Below are positions 64,000-64,000 of a DNA stretch of 64,000 bases, in pieces. The notes below the pieces were generated by a model. The model saw only the letters and a program-made list of their open reading frames with translations, searched no databases and was not told the DNA's origin. Location of the stretch: the NCBI GenBank assembly GCA_014529385.2, contig CM043953.1, forward strand, positions 64,744,372-64,808,371, given 5' to 3'. How positions within the stretch are numbered: position 1 is the first letter of the stretch; each line of letters begins with the position of its first letter. Source of the stretch: Adiantum capillus-veneris (lineage: Eukaryota > Streptophyta > Polypodiopsida > Polypodiales > Pteridaceae). The position numbers were made by a program, and so were the translations under genes.

Positions 64000-64000
64000 G

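Overview
This is nuclear DNA of a plant, almost certainly a vascular plant with a large, transposon-rich genome. The evidence is spliced CACTA transposase genes, Ty3/gypsy and hAT remnants, LINE reverse transcriptase, many GA/CT and CA/TG microsatellites, a captured fragment of a plant-specific HMA-CaaX (HIPP-type) gene, and primer binding sites matching plant tRNA-Asp. I cannot name the species. I found no intact host gene; the only candidate is a broken nuclear-type gene at 17,425-18,230 (minus).

Layout. 1-1,230: microsatellites and the first copy of an ~840-bp duplicated segment. 1,231-12,741: element A, an 11.5-kb Ty3/gypsy-type element with two 956-bp LTRs and TSD AATTG. It carries only gag, an aspartic protease and a repeated W-x-P-K tail, with no reverse transcriptase or integrase. 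12,762-13,614: second copy of the duplicated segment, so A sits inside copy 1. 13,800-22,880: small TIR elements, a LINE tail, two tandem hairpins, the broken host-like gene, AT-rich tandem repeats and a TTAA-bounded inverted-repeat element. 22,880-52,036: element B, a very large Ty3/gypsy element (TSD CCCAT) with gag, protease, RT, RNase H, integrase, a second aspartic protease after integrase, and a long coiled-coil ORF3. B is interrupted by an 8,052-bp CACTA transposon (28,152-36,203, TSD GAA) and by a 1,998-bp unclassified insertion (44,866-46,863, TSD GCGTA). B itself split an older minus-strand gypsy element C (22,580-22,879 plus 52,037-53,086). 53,087-58,538: minus-strand remnants of a CACTA-like transposase, a LINE RT and a hAT transposase. 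58,540-63,999: element D, a minus-strand Ty3/gypsy with two RNase H domains, running off the window.

Elements A and B are relatives. They share gag, protease, the W-x-P-K tail, an internal polypurine tract, the 3' untranslated end and the tRNA-Asp primer site. A looks like a non-autonomous derivative that lost RT-integrase. The most striking shared feature is an array of 24-bp perfect palindromes in the untranslated leaders. The A version is AGACATCCTACG followed by its reverse complement, and the B version is AGACATCATACG followed by its reverse complement. The two families differ at one position and at its symmetric partner, so dyad symmetry was kept while sequence changed. In B the palindromes occur upstream of both gag and ORF3.

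The other main items for follow-up are the second protease at the end of the B polyprotein, the duplicated integrase zinc finger, the HIPP fragment carried by the CACTA element, and the unclassified 2-kb insertion family. All elements are damaged by stops and frameshifts, and none is intact as read here.
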